NCBI GenBank assembly: GCA_023228325.1
Contig: JALOBK010000001.1
Coordinates: 806,001 to 870,000, forward strand
DNA length: 64,000 nucleotides
DNA from: a bacterium
GTDB taxonomy: Bacteria > Auribacterota > UBA6266
Direction of reading: 5' to 3'
A program made the position numbers and the translations under genes. The notes beneath the pieces are model-generated. The model did no database searches, was not told where the DNA came from, and saw nothing but the letters and a program-made list of their open reading frames with translations. Below, one piece after another: positions 7,942 through 17,527 of the stretch; within the stretch, counting starts at the first letter, position 1; every line of letters begins with the position of its first letter.

Positions 7942-9462
7942 CTATCCCATTGTATTGCAGGACTCGGCATAGCTTCTGAAAGGTATGACAAAACATCCAC
8001 ACATCTTCACCACTTTCTTCGTGCGGGGGTCTATTCTGTAATGGTGAGTCGCGCAATAAGGCATTTTTTCCCACGCGAAATTATATTTATCCGCGCCTAC
8101 AAGATAATCTAATTGCACTTTGCTGTTTCCGGTCAGGTAATCCCTCATTTTCTTTTTCCCGAAAACTGACTTTACAGCCGATGAAAAGACTTTAATCAAA
8201 AACGAAGGCCTGATATAAAACAGTGTTATTACAAAGCCGGCGGGCACAAAGAAACCCAAATCCATCACCTTCCATAAAAACTTGCCAAGAAAAATACCGG
8301 AAAGCCCGCTTTTAATATTCCCCATCCGATGGATAAGCCCCGTTATTTTCGCTCCGTACCTGTAAATATTCTTATCCGGATTTCTGATGATCATATCAAT
8401 AGCGGAGAAAATCGAGCCGTCCTCGTTTCTGCATATAAAACCCGAACTCCCGCACATGGGATGCGGCATACCGTACATCCAGACGTCTTCGGACAATAAT
8501 CCCGCCAGTTTCAGAAATTCCAGCAGACGCGTGTAAAAAACCAGCGCCGCGGTAGCCGCTTTCATATTGAACGCCTTTTTTACCGTACTTTCGATACACT
8601 CCGGAGTAATCCTTTTTTCCACAAGTTTTTCGGGATGTTCCTGCCTTCCGCAAAAAACCTCAACCGAAACAGAAACTTTTCTCACTACGTCGCTGTTATC
8701 CAGGGCAAATTTTATAACCTCCGGCAGTTCGCCCTCGTTCAACCCCCTGACCATAGTAACTGAAAGCACAATTTTGGCTCTTTTGAATTTTCGCAGGTTT
8801 TCTATAGTTTTTCTTGACGCTTCGTAAGAACGGTAGCTCCCTCTTATTTTTTTACAGGTTTCTTTGTTAACACCGTCAAAGGCAAGGTAATACCACCTAA
8901 TGCCCGCGTCATAAACTTTTTTGCAAAACTTCTCATCCGACAATGTAATTCCGTTGGTGGCAAGATAACATCTTTTCATAAGGCCCGCGTCCCTGACCAA
9001 ATCAAGTATTTTAAAGAAATCCTTATGTATAGTGGGTTCGCCGCCTATTAATACAAGATGTGTTTCGGGGTCGCTCTCTTTAACCTTTTGTATCATCCTC
9101 TTAATATCTTCAAAGGGAATATCACTGCCTTTTGTGCTGGCGTCTATATAGCAAATGGGACAGTTCATATTACATCTTGGAGTTACCTCGATAAATACGA
9201 TGGGGGACCTGCGCGAAATATGGTTCTGACATGAAAAAATACCGGCGCCGCATTTGTCTATACTGCAGTTTTGCGAACAATCATCCCCGGCAAGACCCAT
9301 TTTCCCGATAAAAATATCTTTATTTGAAGAAGCAATGTCATTTACCTCCCCATGTTCCGGACACTCCTTTTTTATAAAAACCTTGCCGTCTTTCTCATAA
9401 AAAAGCCCTTCGATAGGTTTGTCGCATACGGGACATATGCTTTTAAACTTTTTCTGCCACAT
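7942..9462 (-). CDS. Radical SAM protein, MJ0619/Tes-like with N-terminal Cys domain
   Basis: About 506 residues from the ATG at 9462, chosen because AGAGGG stands 5 bases before it; a longer in-frame start exists but lies deeper in the upstream gene. The N-terminus has a CPVC...CPEHGE zinc-like module and further cysteines (about 62-78). The radical SAM motif CNMNCPIC follows (C97, C101, C104), then a GGEPTIHKD segment. The C-terminal third has a hydrophobic stretch and a CATHHYRID...CGCF cysteine cluster. This layout is that of the family containing archaeal MJ0619 and tetraether lipid synthase. It overlaps its paralogue upstream by 20 bases, so they are co-translated. The substrate is unknown. 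Confidence 0.82.
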   Translation of the reverse strand: MWQKKFKSICPVCDKPIEGLFYEKDGKVFIKKECPEHGEVNDIASSNKDIFIGKMGLAGDDCSQNCSIDKCGAGIFSCQNHISRRSPIVFIEVTPRCNMNCPICYIDASTKGSDIPFEDIKRMIQKVKESDPETHLVLIGGEPTIHKDFFKILDLVRDAGLMKRCYLATNGITLSDEKFCKKVYDAGIRWYYLAFDGVNKETCKKIRGSYRSYEASRKTIENLRKFKRAKIVLSVTMVRGLNEGELPEVIKFALDNSDVVRKVSVSVEVFCGRQEHPEKLVEKRITPECIESTVKKAFNMKAATAALVFYTRLLEFLKLAGLLSEDVWMYGMPHPMCGSSGFICRNEDGSIFSAIDMIIRNPDKNIYRYGAKITGLIHRMGNIKSGLSGIFLGKFLWKVMDLGFFVPAGFVITLFYIRPSFLIKVFSSAVKSVFGKKKMRDYLTGNSKVQLDYLVGADKYNFAWEKMPYCATHHYRIDPRTKKVVKMCGCFVIPFRSYAESCNTMG

Positions 9463-10960
9463 TTTTCCCTCTTGATAACCCTTTGTCAAACCCCGGTTTA
9501 TTAAATTTTTCGGCTATGTCCTTCATTACTTTCTTCTTATGGCGTTCCCACGCGCAGACCGGAATATACTTAACGTCCCCGTCTCTGGTTTCAGGATAAA
9601 CAAAAGAGGATGTGCACATTTTTAACCGGACAGCTTCCGTTGTATCGTAATCTTCAAACGGGAGGACCATTACCTGAAGAGCCCCCTTCATATCCGTTTC
9701 TTCCCTGATTACATCCTTAAGTTTACGTCCAAGGAGAACCTTGCTTATTATTTTCACCCATTTGAGAAAAGCGCTTAACCCTTTCCTGCCTACAGCGTTC
9801 CCGAAATTAAAATTGCTGAACAGAATATTCAAAATCGCCAGATAGACCTTGATCTTGAACAGAAAGCCTATTTTTTTATGACGGGAAATCTCGTCCCCGA
9901 CTTTTTTCAGGTCGCCGACAAGATTAAACAATCCTTTTTTAAGGAATCTTGAAACAGGGAACAATCTCTGCCCGTCGGAAACAAGGACTGTTATGCTTTC
10001 ACAGTTAGGATGGACTCCTACAAAAGGCATCTCTTTTAATTTAAGCACCTTATTGAAAACCTTTATATCAAGAGAACCCAAAGGCACAAATTCAACTCCG
10101 CCTCCCACCGCATCATCAACCATATGTTCCACATCTTCGGGAGTGGTCCTCTCGGGATTATAGTCCAGCCTGTCAGGCGACCACATATGCGCCAGGGGCA
10201 TAATAAAAATACCCCTTGTAATCTTCTTGTTTTTCACACAGTAATCGAACAGCTTCTTTAAATCTTCGTTATCCTGCTCTTTCGAAGCCACCGTCATTAA
10301 AATGACTTTGCCTTTCTTTCTGTGAGCAAGGTTTTCAAGGGCTTTCAGCTTAAGATCCAACGCCCCGGGCATTCCCCTGAACATCTCATACATTTTCCTG
10401 TTAAAACCATCAAATGATATAAGGATTGAGACTCCTTCTTCCACCAGCTTTTCACAATAATCCCTGTCAGCAAGTTTCAGGCCGTTTGTGACAACCCTCA
10501 CCGAGAGGCCGTATGATTTAGCGAGTCTGATAATATCAAAAAGGTCTTCTCTTACAGTCGGTTCTCCTCCAAAGAGCTGAACTGACGGTTTGGGATCCAG
10601 ATTTGAAAGATTTTCAAAAATAAGCCTGAAGTATTCCATGTCCGGTTCAAATTCAAATCCCATGGAAGGAACGTTAGTGATACAGATAGGACAGTTCATG
10701 TTGCACCTGTTTGTGAGTTCTACAAATGCAATATTCGGGGCTTTATGTGTGCATTCCAGACAATTTAACCCGCAGCCTTCATAAATAAGCCCGCCCATAA
10801 CATTAAATTTTTGCTTATATGCTTCGGCGTCGCTTGAAATTAAAGTTTCATTATCGCCACATTTTGGGCATTGCTTAAGAAGGTATACTTTGCCGTTCCG
10901 CACAACATGTTCGGCGGGCACTGTCTGCCTGCATTTATTACAAAACGCGAAATTAGCCAT
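9443..10960 (-). CDS. Radical SAM protein, paralogue of the adjacent gene
   Basis: About 505 residues from the ATG at 10960, which has GGAGA about 10 bases upstream; the in-frame TTG three codons earlier is too close to that site. It has an N-terminal CNKC...CPKCGD module, a Cys cluster CGLNCLEC, the SAM motif CNMNCPIC (C86, C90, C93), and GGEPTVRED. It shares this order with the downstream gene, so the pair arose by duplication and may act as a complex or on successive steps. A lipid or other hydrophobic substrate is possible by family analogy only. Confidence 0.82.
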   Translation of the reverse strand: MANFAFCNKCRQTVPAEHVVRNGKVYLLKQCPKCGDNETLISSDAEAYKQKFNVMGGLIYEGCGLNCLECTHKAPNIAFVELTNRCNMNCPICITNVPSMGFEFEPDMEYFRLIFENLSNLDPKPSVQLFGGEPTVREDLFDIIRLAKSYGLSVRVVTNGLKLADRDYCEKLVEEGVSILISFDGFNRKMYEMFRGMPGALDLKLKALENLAHRKKGKVILMTVASKEQDNEDLKKLFDYCVKNKKITRGIFIMPLAHMWSPDRLDYNPERTTPEDVEHMVDDAVGGGVEFVPLGSLDIKVFNKVLKLKEMPFVGVHPNCESITVLVSDGQRLFPVSRFLKKGLFNLVGDLKKVGDEISRHKKIGFLFKIKVYLAILNILFSNFNFGNAVGRKGLSAFLKWVKIISKVLLGRKLKDVIREETDMKGALQVMVLPFEDYDTTEAVRLKMCTSSFVYPETRDGDVKYIPVCAWERHKKKVMKDIAEKFNKPGFDKGLSRGKNVAEKV

Positions 10961-11148
10961 AAGTTTCAATCTCCAGAAGAGAAGAAATACGAAATTCTAA
11001 ATACGAAGGCCCCCGACACCGGCCTGCCGGCCTTTAGGAATCTGAAGGGTTCCGGGAGCTCCGCCCCCGGGATCCTGTGAATTTTCCGGAACCGGAAATC
11101 TTTAGATTTCACGGGGGATATTCGATATCCGTGTTTCAATGCTTATAT

Positions 11149-11991
11149 TTAATTAAGCGGGACATTCAAGACCTGCCCCACTTTCAGGTCGTTCGGGCTT
11201 TTAAGCTTATCTTTATTCGCGTCAAATATCCTGGTCCACCTTGTGGGATCGCCGTAAACTTTCTCGGATATTTTCCAAAGTGTGTCCCCTTTTTGGACAG
11301 TGTATTCTTTAATTTCAACCCTGACTTCGGGGGCTATTTCCTTTACATCTTTCATCGCGGCTTTTGTCCATTCCGTCATCGGGACTTCAATTATATCAGC
11401 CACCATAAACTGCGCGTTCCTGTCTTTCTGCATCCCTTCTATGTCGCCGACGGGAGCAACCGCATTTAATTTTCCCTTGCTTACTATGCGTATTCTTTCT
11501 TCAGGAACACCGTGCTGTATCATATAATTTTTAACAGCTTCGCCTCTTTTTTCGCCCAGCAGTATGTTATAAGCTTCTTTGCCTCTAGCGTCGCAATTTC
11601 CCGTTATAAGAACGGCGCTCCGGGGGTTCTTGCGCAGAAGTGTCACTCCTGTTTCAAGCACGGGAACGGCGTCATTTCTTATGTCGGCTTTGTCTGTATC
11701 AAAATAAACTTTCACATTCTTGAATATTTTTTTTATGACTATCGCCGGTTCCCCTTCGGAGCCGGGAATTATTTTATTCACATATATAAAACCCCTGTTG
11801 CCGTAAGGCCTGATCTGCCCCGGATAATCCGGCCACCACCAGTATCCCCCGCGGTCATCATCTTTTACAGGACCGGGTTTGGCATCCGTAGGCCACCATT
11901 GAAAATCTTTATCCGAATTTTCGGCAGAAACCGCAAAAAAAACTGTTCCTATAATAAACAGAAACGACAGAATAGCAGCTGTTTTTTTCAT
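11149..11991 (-). CDS. OmpA-family peptidoglycan-binding protein with C-terminal LysM
   Basis: About 280 residues starting at 11991; the earlier ATG at 12006 lies in the ribosome site (GAAGGAGG) and is rejected. A signal peptide is followed by a W/P-rich linker, an OmpA-type domain (VYFDTDKADIR ... ITGNCDARGKEAYN ... GEKRGEAVKNYM) and a LysM domain (YTVQKGDTLWKISEKVYGD...). Both domains bind peptidoglycan, so this periplasmic or outer-membrane protein probably tethers the envelope to the wall. A fusion of the two is known in diderm bacteria. The 190-bp gap downstream of the radical SAM pair holds only short G+C-rich inverted repeats. Confidence 0.88.
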   Translation of the reverse strand: MKKTAAILSFLFIIGTVFFAVSAENSDKDFQWWPTDAKPGPVKDDDRGGYWWWPDYPGQIRPYGNRGFIYVNKIIPGSEGEPAIVIKKIFKNVKVYFDTDKADIRNDAVPVLETGVTLLRKNPRSAVLITGNCDARGKEAYNILLGEKRGEAVKNYMIQHGVPEERIRIVSKGKLNAVAPVGDIEGMQKDRNAQFMVADIIEVPMTEWTKAAMKDVKEIAPEVRVEIKEYTVQKGDTLWKISEKVYGDPTRWTRIFDANKDKLKSPNDLKVGQVLNVPLN

Positions 11992-12150
11992 ATTTTCCTC
12001 CTTCATTTCGTTTTATAATATAATACCTTCCGATTAATAGCAATTATAAAATATCACAAAACCCGGTAAACCGGAAAATGTATATTTTTCATTGAATATA
12101 TTTTAAAAATGAGTAAAATCGACTAAGGTTTTACATTAAAAGGAGGAATT

Positions 12151-12372
12151 ATGGCCGAAGAAACACAGGAAAATAAGATTGAACAGAAAGAGCAGAAAAA
12201 AGACGCGGCGCCCGCGGGAACGCCGGCGGCGGAAAAAGGGCGGAAAAAACTTTCCAAAATGACACTCAGTGAAGTCGACAACGCCCTTAAAGCCGCAAAA
12301 GATTCCATGGGAGGCGGCAAATCCAGATATATAGAACATCTGGAACAAAGGAAGAAAGAACTTCAGAAATGA
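12151..12372 (+). CDS. Small charged protein of unknown function
   Basis: A 73-residue protein with a strong ribosome site (AAAAGGAGG, 5 bases before ATG) and its own terminator, so it is very likely translated. The first half is Glu/Lys/Ala/Pro-rich and probably disordered. The second half (LSKMTLSEVDNALKAAKD...YIEHLEQRKKELQK) should be helical. I do not recognise the family. High charge and no cysteines or membrane segment suggest a cytoplasmic binding protein. Confidence 0.65.
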   Translation: MAEETQENKIEQKEQKKDAAPAGTPAAEKGRKKLSKMTLSEVDNALKAAKDSMGGGKSRYIEHLEQRKKELQK

Positions 12373-12373
12373 A

Positions 12374-12403
12374 AAAACGGGCTGATTTTTATCAGCCCGT
12401 TTT
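12374..12403. terminator. Bidirectional terminator
   Basis: AAAACGGGCTGAT and ATCAGCCCGTTTT pair around a short T-rich loop, with A and T runs on opposite sides. It can end both the small gene at 12,151 (plus) and the secreted protein gene at 12,421 (minus), which converge here. Confidence 0.9.
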
Positions 12404-12420
12404 ACAAATTCCGCGGTATG

Positions 12421-12993
12421 TTAACGGTCTTTCTTAAAACATTTCAGAAACAGGTTCCGGGCGGATCTTTCACCGACAAACTGCACCGCCTCATTCAAAG
12501 GCATATCGCTTTTTGTGACATTCGAACCCACATCCCCGTGCCAGAGTTTCCTGCCCTTGCCGTCGGTAATATCATATTCAATCTCGTTTTCGACATAATT
12601 CTGGTCTATCGCAATATCCATGGCAAGCCCCACGGGATTTACGGGAGTCATCCCCACGCCTATAATCCCGTCATAAACAGGGTCTTCTTCCGAATACAGA
12701 AATTTCTTTATGTCGGCGTTAACGACAATGTCCGCTTCTGACGGATCGGCAACGATCATGAAATTATGCGATGTCCTTTTCTGCAGGGCATTGACAAGTA
12801 TCTGCTTCTGCACTTCGGGGCCGGCGTCGGCATTCCCCGAAGAGTTTTTAAAATCCATGATACAGACCTTGCATACTTCCAGATTATTGACATAATCGGT
12901 CAGTCTTCTTTCGTTCCTTCTCGCTACAGCGGTATCGGCGGACAACACAAAAAGCGCCGCTGTCGCAAGAATGACGGCAAATATTTTTCTCAT
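12421..12993 (-). CDS. Secreted protein of unknown function
   Basis: A 190-residue protein with a signal peptide (MRKIFAVILATAALFVLSA, cleavage near TAVA). The mature part looks like the alpha/beta envelope proteins that form small periplasmic domains (VCIMDFKNSSGN...VQKQILVNALQKR...ADIVVNADIKKF), reminiscent of CsgG/DUF4410-like proteins. That resemblance is weak. It has two cysteines near the start of the mature chain. No operon partner is seen. Confidence 0.72.
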   Translation of the reverse strand: MRKIFAVILATAALFVLSADTAVARRNERRLTDYVNNLEVCKVCIMDFKNSSGNADAGPEVQKQILVNALQKRTSHNFMIVADPSEADIVVNADIKKFLYSEEDPVYDGIIGVGMTPVNPVGLAMDIAIDQNYVENEIEYDITDGKGRKLWHGDVGSNVTKSDMPLNEAVQFVGERSARNLFLKCFKKDR

Positions 12994-13123
12994 TGATACC
13001 TCCTGTTTAATTTTGAATATTCTGAATTAAAGGATAAACCAATATCGCAAAAAAGTCAATTAAAGTGAATTGACATGGATTTGCCTTTCTGTTACCCTGA
13101 AACCCTGTATTTTACGGTTATCT

Positions 13124-13579
13124 ATGAAAAAAGACATATCGCAATATCTTGACAGAAAAAACGTTATTTTCCTTAAAGCGTCCGCAAAGAAAGAGGCTTT
13201 ATCGGAATTAACCGACGCGCTTGCGCGAAATCCGGGGATTTCGGATAAAAAGGAACTTGAAGAGGGGATATGGCGGCGCGAAAAACTTATGAGCACGGGA
13301 ATCGGACTGGGCATAGCGGTGCCCCATGTCCGCATTAAATCCGTGCAGGAACCGGTGTTAGCGGTCGGACTGTCTTCCGAAGGGATAAAAGACTACGAAT
13401 CCCTGGACAACAATCCTGTTAAGATAATAATCATGATAGCCGCCGGCGAAAAACAGCATGCCATGTACATAAGCCTGCTTTCAGCGGTAACCTCTGTTCT
13501 CAAAGAAGCATCCGTCAGAGAAAAAATCCTTTCGAGCGCTTCAACCGAAGAAATATACGTTACCTTGACAGGAAGTTGA
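13124..13579 (+). CDS. PTS EIIA type-2 (PtsN-like) domain protein
   Basis: 151 residues from the ATG at 13124; the longer open frame before it has no ribosome site and an atypical sequence. It is a stand-alone EIIA fructose/nitrogen-type domain with the phosphorylatable histidine in AVPHVRIK (H68). It lies directly before a Kef-like antiporter gene. EIIA-Ntr proteins are known to control potassium transport, so joint regulation of ion flux is likely, but this is inference. No EI, HPr or sugar permease gene is nearby. Confidence 0.85.
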   Translation: MKKDISQYLDRKNVIFLKASAKKEALSELTDALARNPGISDKKELEEGIWRREKLMSTGIGLGIAVPHVRIKSVQEPVLAVGLSSEGIKDYESLDNNPVKIIIMIAAGEKQHAMYISLLSAVTSVLKEASVREKILSSASTEEIYVTLTGS

Positions 13580-13587
13580 TTTTTCTT

Positions 13588-15288
13588 ATGAATACTATGA
13601 ATACATTGTGCGGGATCAACCTTATATCTCCCGGAACAAACCTGAATCTGATGCTTCTGCTCGGCATCTGCATACTTGCGGGCACGGTGGGAGCCCGCAT
13701 ATTCCAACGCCTTAAGATACCCCAGGTGGTAGGCTATATTGTCATAGGCCTCATAATCGGGGAAGCCGGGTTAAAGGTTATCTCCGCCGAAACAATAGAA
13801 GTTTTAAGGCCCCTCACTTATTTCGCCCTCGGGATAATAGGTTTTATAATAGGAGGGGAATTAAAAACAGACCTTTTCAGGAAGTTCGGGAAGCAGTTCT
13901 TTGCAATGGTTATCGGGGAAGGGATGGGGGCTTTCCTGATTGTAACACCGGTTACCGCGCTGTTCGTCTGGCTTACAACCGGTAATTTCGCCCTGAGCAT
14001 TGCCATATCCATAGTAATCGGGGCAATTTCATCGGCTACAGACCCCGCCTCTACAATCCAGGTTTTATGGGAATATAAAACCCGGGGACTCCTGACCACC
14101 GCCGTCATGGCAATAGTCGCGCTTGATGACGCTCTGGCCCTTACCCTGTATGCCTTTGCCACAAACATCGCCGACATCTTTATCGGAAAAACTTCCATAA
14201 GCATATCCCATTCTATATTCCAGTTTTCATATGAGTTGTTCGGCGCGGCGGCGCTCGGCGTAATATTCGGCTATATATTAAAAAAATCTTTCAGATACCT
14301 CAATGAACATGACAAGATGCTGCCTTTTTCAATCGGACTGATCCTTGTGACCATAGGATGTTCCAGCGTGTTCAACCTGGATATAATCCTTTCCTCGATG
14401 TTTTTTGGAATAACAACCGTCAATCTAATACCTAAAAGAAGCGAAGAAACATTTGAACTGGTTAAAAAGTTCGCGCCGCCCATATATGTGCTGTTTTTTG
14501 TATTTGTGGGAGCCAGGCTGCAGCTTTCACACCTCACATTCATGATTGCAATAATAGCGGTTATATATATCATAGGGAGAAGCTTCGGCAAGATAATCGG
14601 AGCCTATATAGGAGCAAAATTCTCGGGGGCTTCGGATACCGTCAAAAAATATTCCGGATTATGCCTTTTCACGCAAGGCGGCGTCGCGGTAGGGTTATCC
14701 ATTATGGCCGGGCAGAAATTCAGCCCCGAAATAGCTGACATCATTATAACCGTTGTGACCACAACCACCCTGGTTGTCCAGCTGATAGGGCCTTCTTTTG
14801 TGAAATACGCGGTAAAGAAAGCGGGGGAAATAGGCCTGAATCTAACCGAAGAAGAGTTAATCGCAACTTATAAAGTCAAAGATATAATGGATATAAACCC
14901 GCCGGCCATAAGAACCAACTCCGTATTGGGGGATATATTAAAAACTTTCAGTAAAAGCGATTATTTTGCCTATCCGGTCATTGATTCCGAAAACATGCTC
15001 GCCGGGTTTATAACCTTCCAGGAAGTAAAACACGTGCTTACGACAACCGGACTTGATACGCTTCTGCTCGCGCACGATATAATGAATCCGGTCATAGACA
15101 TCACAACACCGGAAACTCCGCTTAAAGAAGCGCTTGGACAGATGAAACAGACAAACACAAATTTCATCTGCGCCGTAGAAAATGCGCAAAGCAAAAAGCT
15201 TGCGGGTTTTCTTGAACTGAACAAGGTAAATATGAAGATTGCCGAAGAGCTGATTTCGCGAAGGAAAAAAGCTGAAGGCATAGTTTGA
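13588..15288 (+). CDS. CPA2-family cation/proton antiporter with C-terminal CBS pair
   Basis: About 566 residues from the ATG at 13588; a TTG at 13576 would overlap the upstream stop. Residues up to about 410 form a Kef/NapA-type antiporter with many membrane segments, including the ATDPAST and ALDDALAL motifs that carry transport-linked acidic residues. The C-terminus (about 430-560) has two CBS motifs (VKDIMDINPP..., AHDIMNPVIDI...), which usually bind adenine nucleotides and gate transport. It lies in a PtsN-antiporter-NUDIX run with almost no gaps. Confidence 0.9.
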   Translation: MNTMNTLCGINLISPGTNLNLMLLLGICILAGTVGARIFQRLKIPQVVGYIVIGLIIGEAGLKVISAETIEVLRPLTYFALGIIGFIIGGELKTDLFRKFGKQFFAMVIGEGMGAFLIVTPVTALFVWLTTGNFALSIAISIVIGAISSATDPASTIQVLWEYKTRGLLTTAVMAIVALDDALALTLYAFATNIADIFIGKTSISISHSIFQFSYELFGAAALGVIFGYILKKSFRYLNEHDKMLPFSIGLILVTIGCSSVFNLDIILSSMFFGITTVNLIPKRSEETFELVKKFAPPIYVLFFVFVGARLQLSHLTFMIAIIAVIYIIGRSFGKIIGAYIGAKFSGASDTVKKYSGLCLFTQGGVAVGLSIMAGQKFSPEIADIIITVVTTTTLVVQLIGPSFVKYAVKKAGEIGLNLTEEELIATYKVKDIMDINPPAIRTNSVLGDILKTFSKSDYFAYPVIDSENMLAGFITFQEVKHVLTTTGLDTLLLAHDIMNPVIDITTPETPLKEALGQMKQTNTNFICAVENAQSKKLAGFLELNKVNMKIAEELISRRKKAEGIV

Positions 15289-15290
15289 TT

Positions 15291-15704
15291 ATGAAACCCG
15301 TTATAAATGTCTGCGCGGCGATTATCGCGCAAAATTCGAAATTTCTCCTTGCGCAGCGGCCCGCGGGCTCCCACCTTGAATTACAATGGGAATTTCCCGG
15401 CGGGAAAATAATGCCCGGGGAAACGCCGGAACACTGCATACAAAGAGAGCTTAAGGAAGAGCTTGCCATTGAGGCCGAAGCGGTAAAACACTTTGATTCA
15501 GTCTTGTTTGCCTATCCCGAGAAAGATGTGCAGATAAGTTTTTATATATGCAAAATAAAAAGCGGAACGCCGCAGCCGCTGCAGTGCGCATCTTTCGCAT
15601 GGATAAAACCGGAAGAGATAAATATTGCCGATTTAGTTCCGGCAGACAGGGTTATCCTGCCTAAACTGTTGAAATTCATGGAGCCCGGCAATCCGTCTCT
15701 TTAA
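15291..15704 (+). CDS. mutT: NUDIX hydrolase, MutT-like (8-oxo-dGTP diphosphatase)
   Basis: 137 residues from the ATG at 15291; the earlier TTG overlaps the antiporter gene. The NUDIX box is complete: G-x5-E-x7-REUxEE as GKIMPGETPEHCIQRELKEEL. VCAAIIAQNSKFLLAQRP and LQWEFPGGK match the oxidised-nucleotide branch. It would clear 8-oxo-dGTP or a related substrate. It may be co-transcribed with the antiporter. The 200 bases after it hold no gene that I can support. Confidence 0.87.
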   Translation: MKPVINVCAAIIAQNSKFLLAQRPAGSHLELQWEFPGGKIMPGETPEHCIQRELKEELAIEAEAVKHFDSVLFAYPEKDVQISFYICKIKSGTPQPLQCASFAWIKPEEINIADLVPADRVILPKLLKFMEPGNPSL

Positions 15705-15907
15705 ATTTATGCGCAACTCTTTGCCGGAAAATAAGTTAAACAATATATTATAAGTTTTATCGTTATCTAAAAAAAGTCTTTTCTTAATCTATATCCTCTT
15801 GCGCCGTAGTGAGTTAATATTGTTTGACCTTATATATGCCTGATTTTTGGACCGGTAAAGAGGTTTATTATCTTGAAAACAAAACTGTTTTAAAATAAGA
15901 TATACCT

Positions 15908-16558
15908 ATGCCAAAGAGCAAGACAGAGCTAAAAACGGATGAAAATCCTTCCCGTTCAGTTGAAGTATTTACTGAATACGCAATAAAAAATAATTTTAAT
16001 ATGTCCGGTAATATGTTTGAACCTCTATGCGGCTCCGGTTCAAACGGGATAGTTTTCGCTAGAATGAACATAAATTTCTTCGGACTTGACCCGGATATGG
16101 AGCGTCTTAAAGAATTCCGGGCAAAAGCGTCTTTTGAAAATCTGCTGGGAAATGTCCATCTTTATAACCAGGATGTCGCCAAAACTTTCCCTTTTGAAGA
16201 TGATTTCTTCGATTTTGTGCTTGATATATCAACGTCATCAACATTTATAAAGGAGGATGCTCTCCTTTTTTACTCATCGGAAATAACACGCGTCCTTAAG
16301 CCCGGGGGGAGGTTGATGATATCATACTTTTCCGGGGATGACGGCGGGCTGAAGAAACCGAAAAAATCCTCTTCTCCCGATATATTCAGCAGCAAAATAA
16401 ATGATAAGCCGATCAGGGTTTTCTCACCGCCGGATTTCAGGGAAATCTACAACCTGAAACTTATTCCCAGATTCCAGACTAAAGTTGAATACGAAGAAAC
16501 GGCGGGCGGGAAAAAACTCAACAGGAAACTTTTTGTAATGATACTGGAAAAATTCTGA
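15908..16558 (+). CDS. Class I SAM-dependent methyltransferase
   Basis: A 216-residue protein with a Rossmann methyltransferase core: a glycine-rich motif (FEPLCGSGSNGIVFARM), an acidic residue at the end of strand 2 (GLDPDMERL), DVAKTFPFEDDFFDFVLDIS as motif II/III, and the LKPGGRLMIS post-motif. The substrate is unknown. It ends 1 base before the transporter gene, so the two are coupled. Confidence 0.8.
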   Translation: MPKSKTELKTDENPSRSVEVFTEYAIKNNFNMSGNMFEPLCGSGSNGIVFARMNINFFGLDPDMERLKEFRAKASFENLLGNVHLYNQDVAKTFPFEDDFFDFVLDISTSSTFIKEDALLFYSSEITRVLKPGGRLMISYFSGDDGGLKKPKKSSSPDIFSSKINDKPIRVFSPPDFREIYNLKLIPRFQTKVEYEETAGGKKLNRKLFVMILEKF

Positions 16559-16559
16559 T

Positions 16560-17525
16560 ATGCAGAATTTTATCTCCGCTTTTCAGCAAAGCTTCACATC
16601 CGTCATTTCCATTTTCTTCATAGGAATACTCGGGTTCTATATACTTAAGAAAGGTATTTTAGGCGAATGCTGCCTGAAAACCTTAAGCGATCTGGTGATA
16701 AATATCACTGTTCCGTGCCTTATTTTCAACACTATAGTTGAAAACCTTAAACCGTCCGACCTTTTTAAAATGTGGATATTTCCCGTTATGGCAATCGTAA
16801 TTTTCGTAACGGCTCTTTTAATCGCTTATCTTTATACCCTGGCCGATAAATCAATAAAGGAAAATAGCGGCGTTTTCAAGGCCCTGGTATCTCTTCAAAA
16901 TTCACTTTTCCTGCCGCTGCCGATAATAACCCTGTTCTTCGAAGGAGAACAGGAAACAATAATGCTTGTGGCGCTTTTTCTCTACGGTTTGGTAAACGGC
17001 CTTCTGACATACATATTCGCGCCTCTGCTGATGTCCGTCCGCGGCAAAGAACGTATTTCCACTTTCAAGCTGGTGCTCAACATGCCCACCCTGGCTACCG
17101 TCTTTTCGATAATCTTTGTTTTTCTCAGGCTGAGACAGTTCATCCCCCATTTTATCCAATATCCGATTGAACTGGTGGGAAACGCGACCGTGCCTCTGAT
17201 AATGATATCCATAGGGGGGTTTGTCCTTGTCTACTTCAGGAAAAAGCCGAAAATCAATTACCCGTTTATAATAAAGACCGTGGTCTTTAAATTATTTGTC
17301 CTGCCCGCGGTATTTCTGGGGCTGATTCTTTTTTTCAGGCCGGAAGAATCCGTAAGCTTTATGCTTATAATACAGGCTTCCATGCCGCCGGCAACCGTAT
17401 TGCCGCTCCTTGCGCGGGTGTACGGCGGAAATCACGAACTTTTGAGCCAGTGCCTGATTTATAACCTTCTTGTCACAATTATAAGCTTTCCCCTGTTCAT
17501 CAGCGTTTTTAAAGCGCTGTTATAA
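16560..17525 (+). CDS. AEC-family (auxin efflux carrier-type) transporter
   Basis: A 321-residue membrane protein with about ten hydrophobic segments in two similar halves. Signatures are the early NITVPCLIFNTI and the late QASMPPATVLPLLARVYGG. The family moves small organic acids, amino acids or related compounds. It starts 1 base after the methyltransferase stop. It converges with the glycosyltransferase-like gene with a 2-base gap. Confidence 0.86.
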   Translation: MQNFISAFQQSFTSVISIFFIGILGFYILKKGILGECCLKTLSDLVINITVPCLIFNTIVENLKPSDLFKMWIFPVMAIVIFVTALLIAYLYTLADKSIKENSGVFKALVSLQNSLFLPLPIITLFFEGEQETIMLVALFLYGLVNGLLTYIFAPLLMSVRGKERISTFKLVLNMPTLATVFSIIFVFLRLRQFIPHFIQYPIELVGNATVPLIMISIGGFVLVYFRKKPKINYPFIIKTVVFKLFVLPAVFLGLILFFRPEESVSFMLIIQASMPPATVLPLLARVYGGNHELLSQCLIYNLLVTIISFPLFISVFKALL

Positions 17526-17527
17526 CA

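Noticed and set aside
13060..13090. A sigma-54 promoter before the PTS EIIA gene
   Set aside because: TTGACATGGATTTGC has the TTGC part, but the essential GG of the -24 box is missing.
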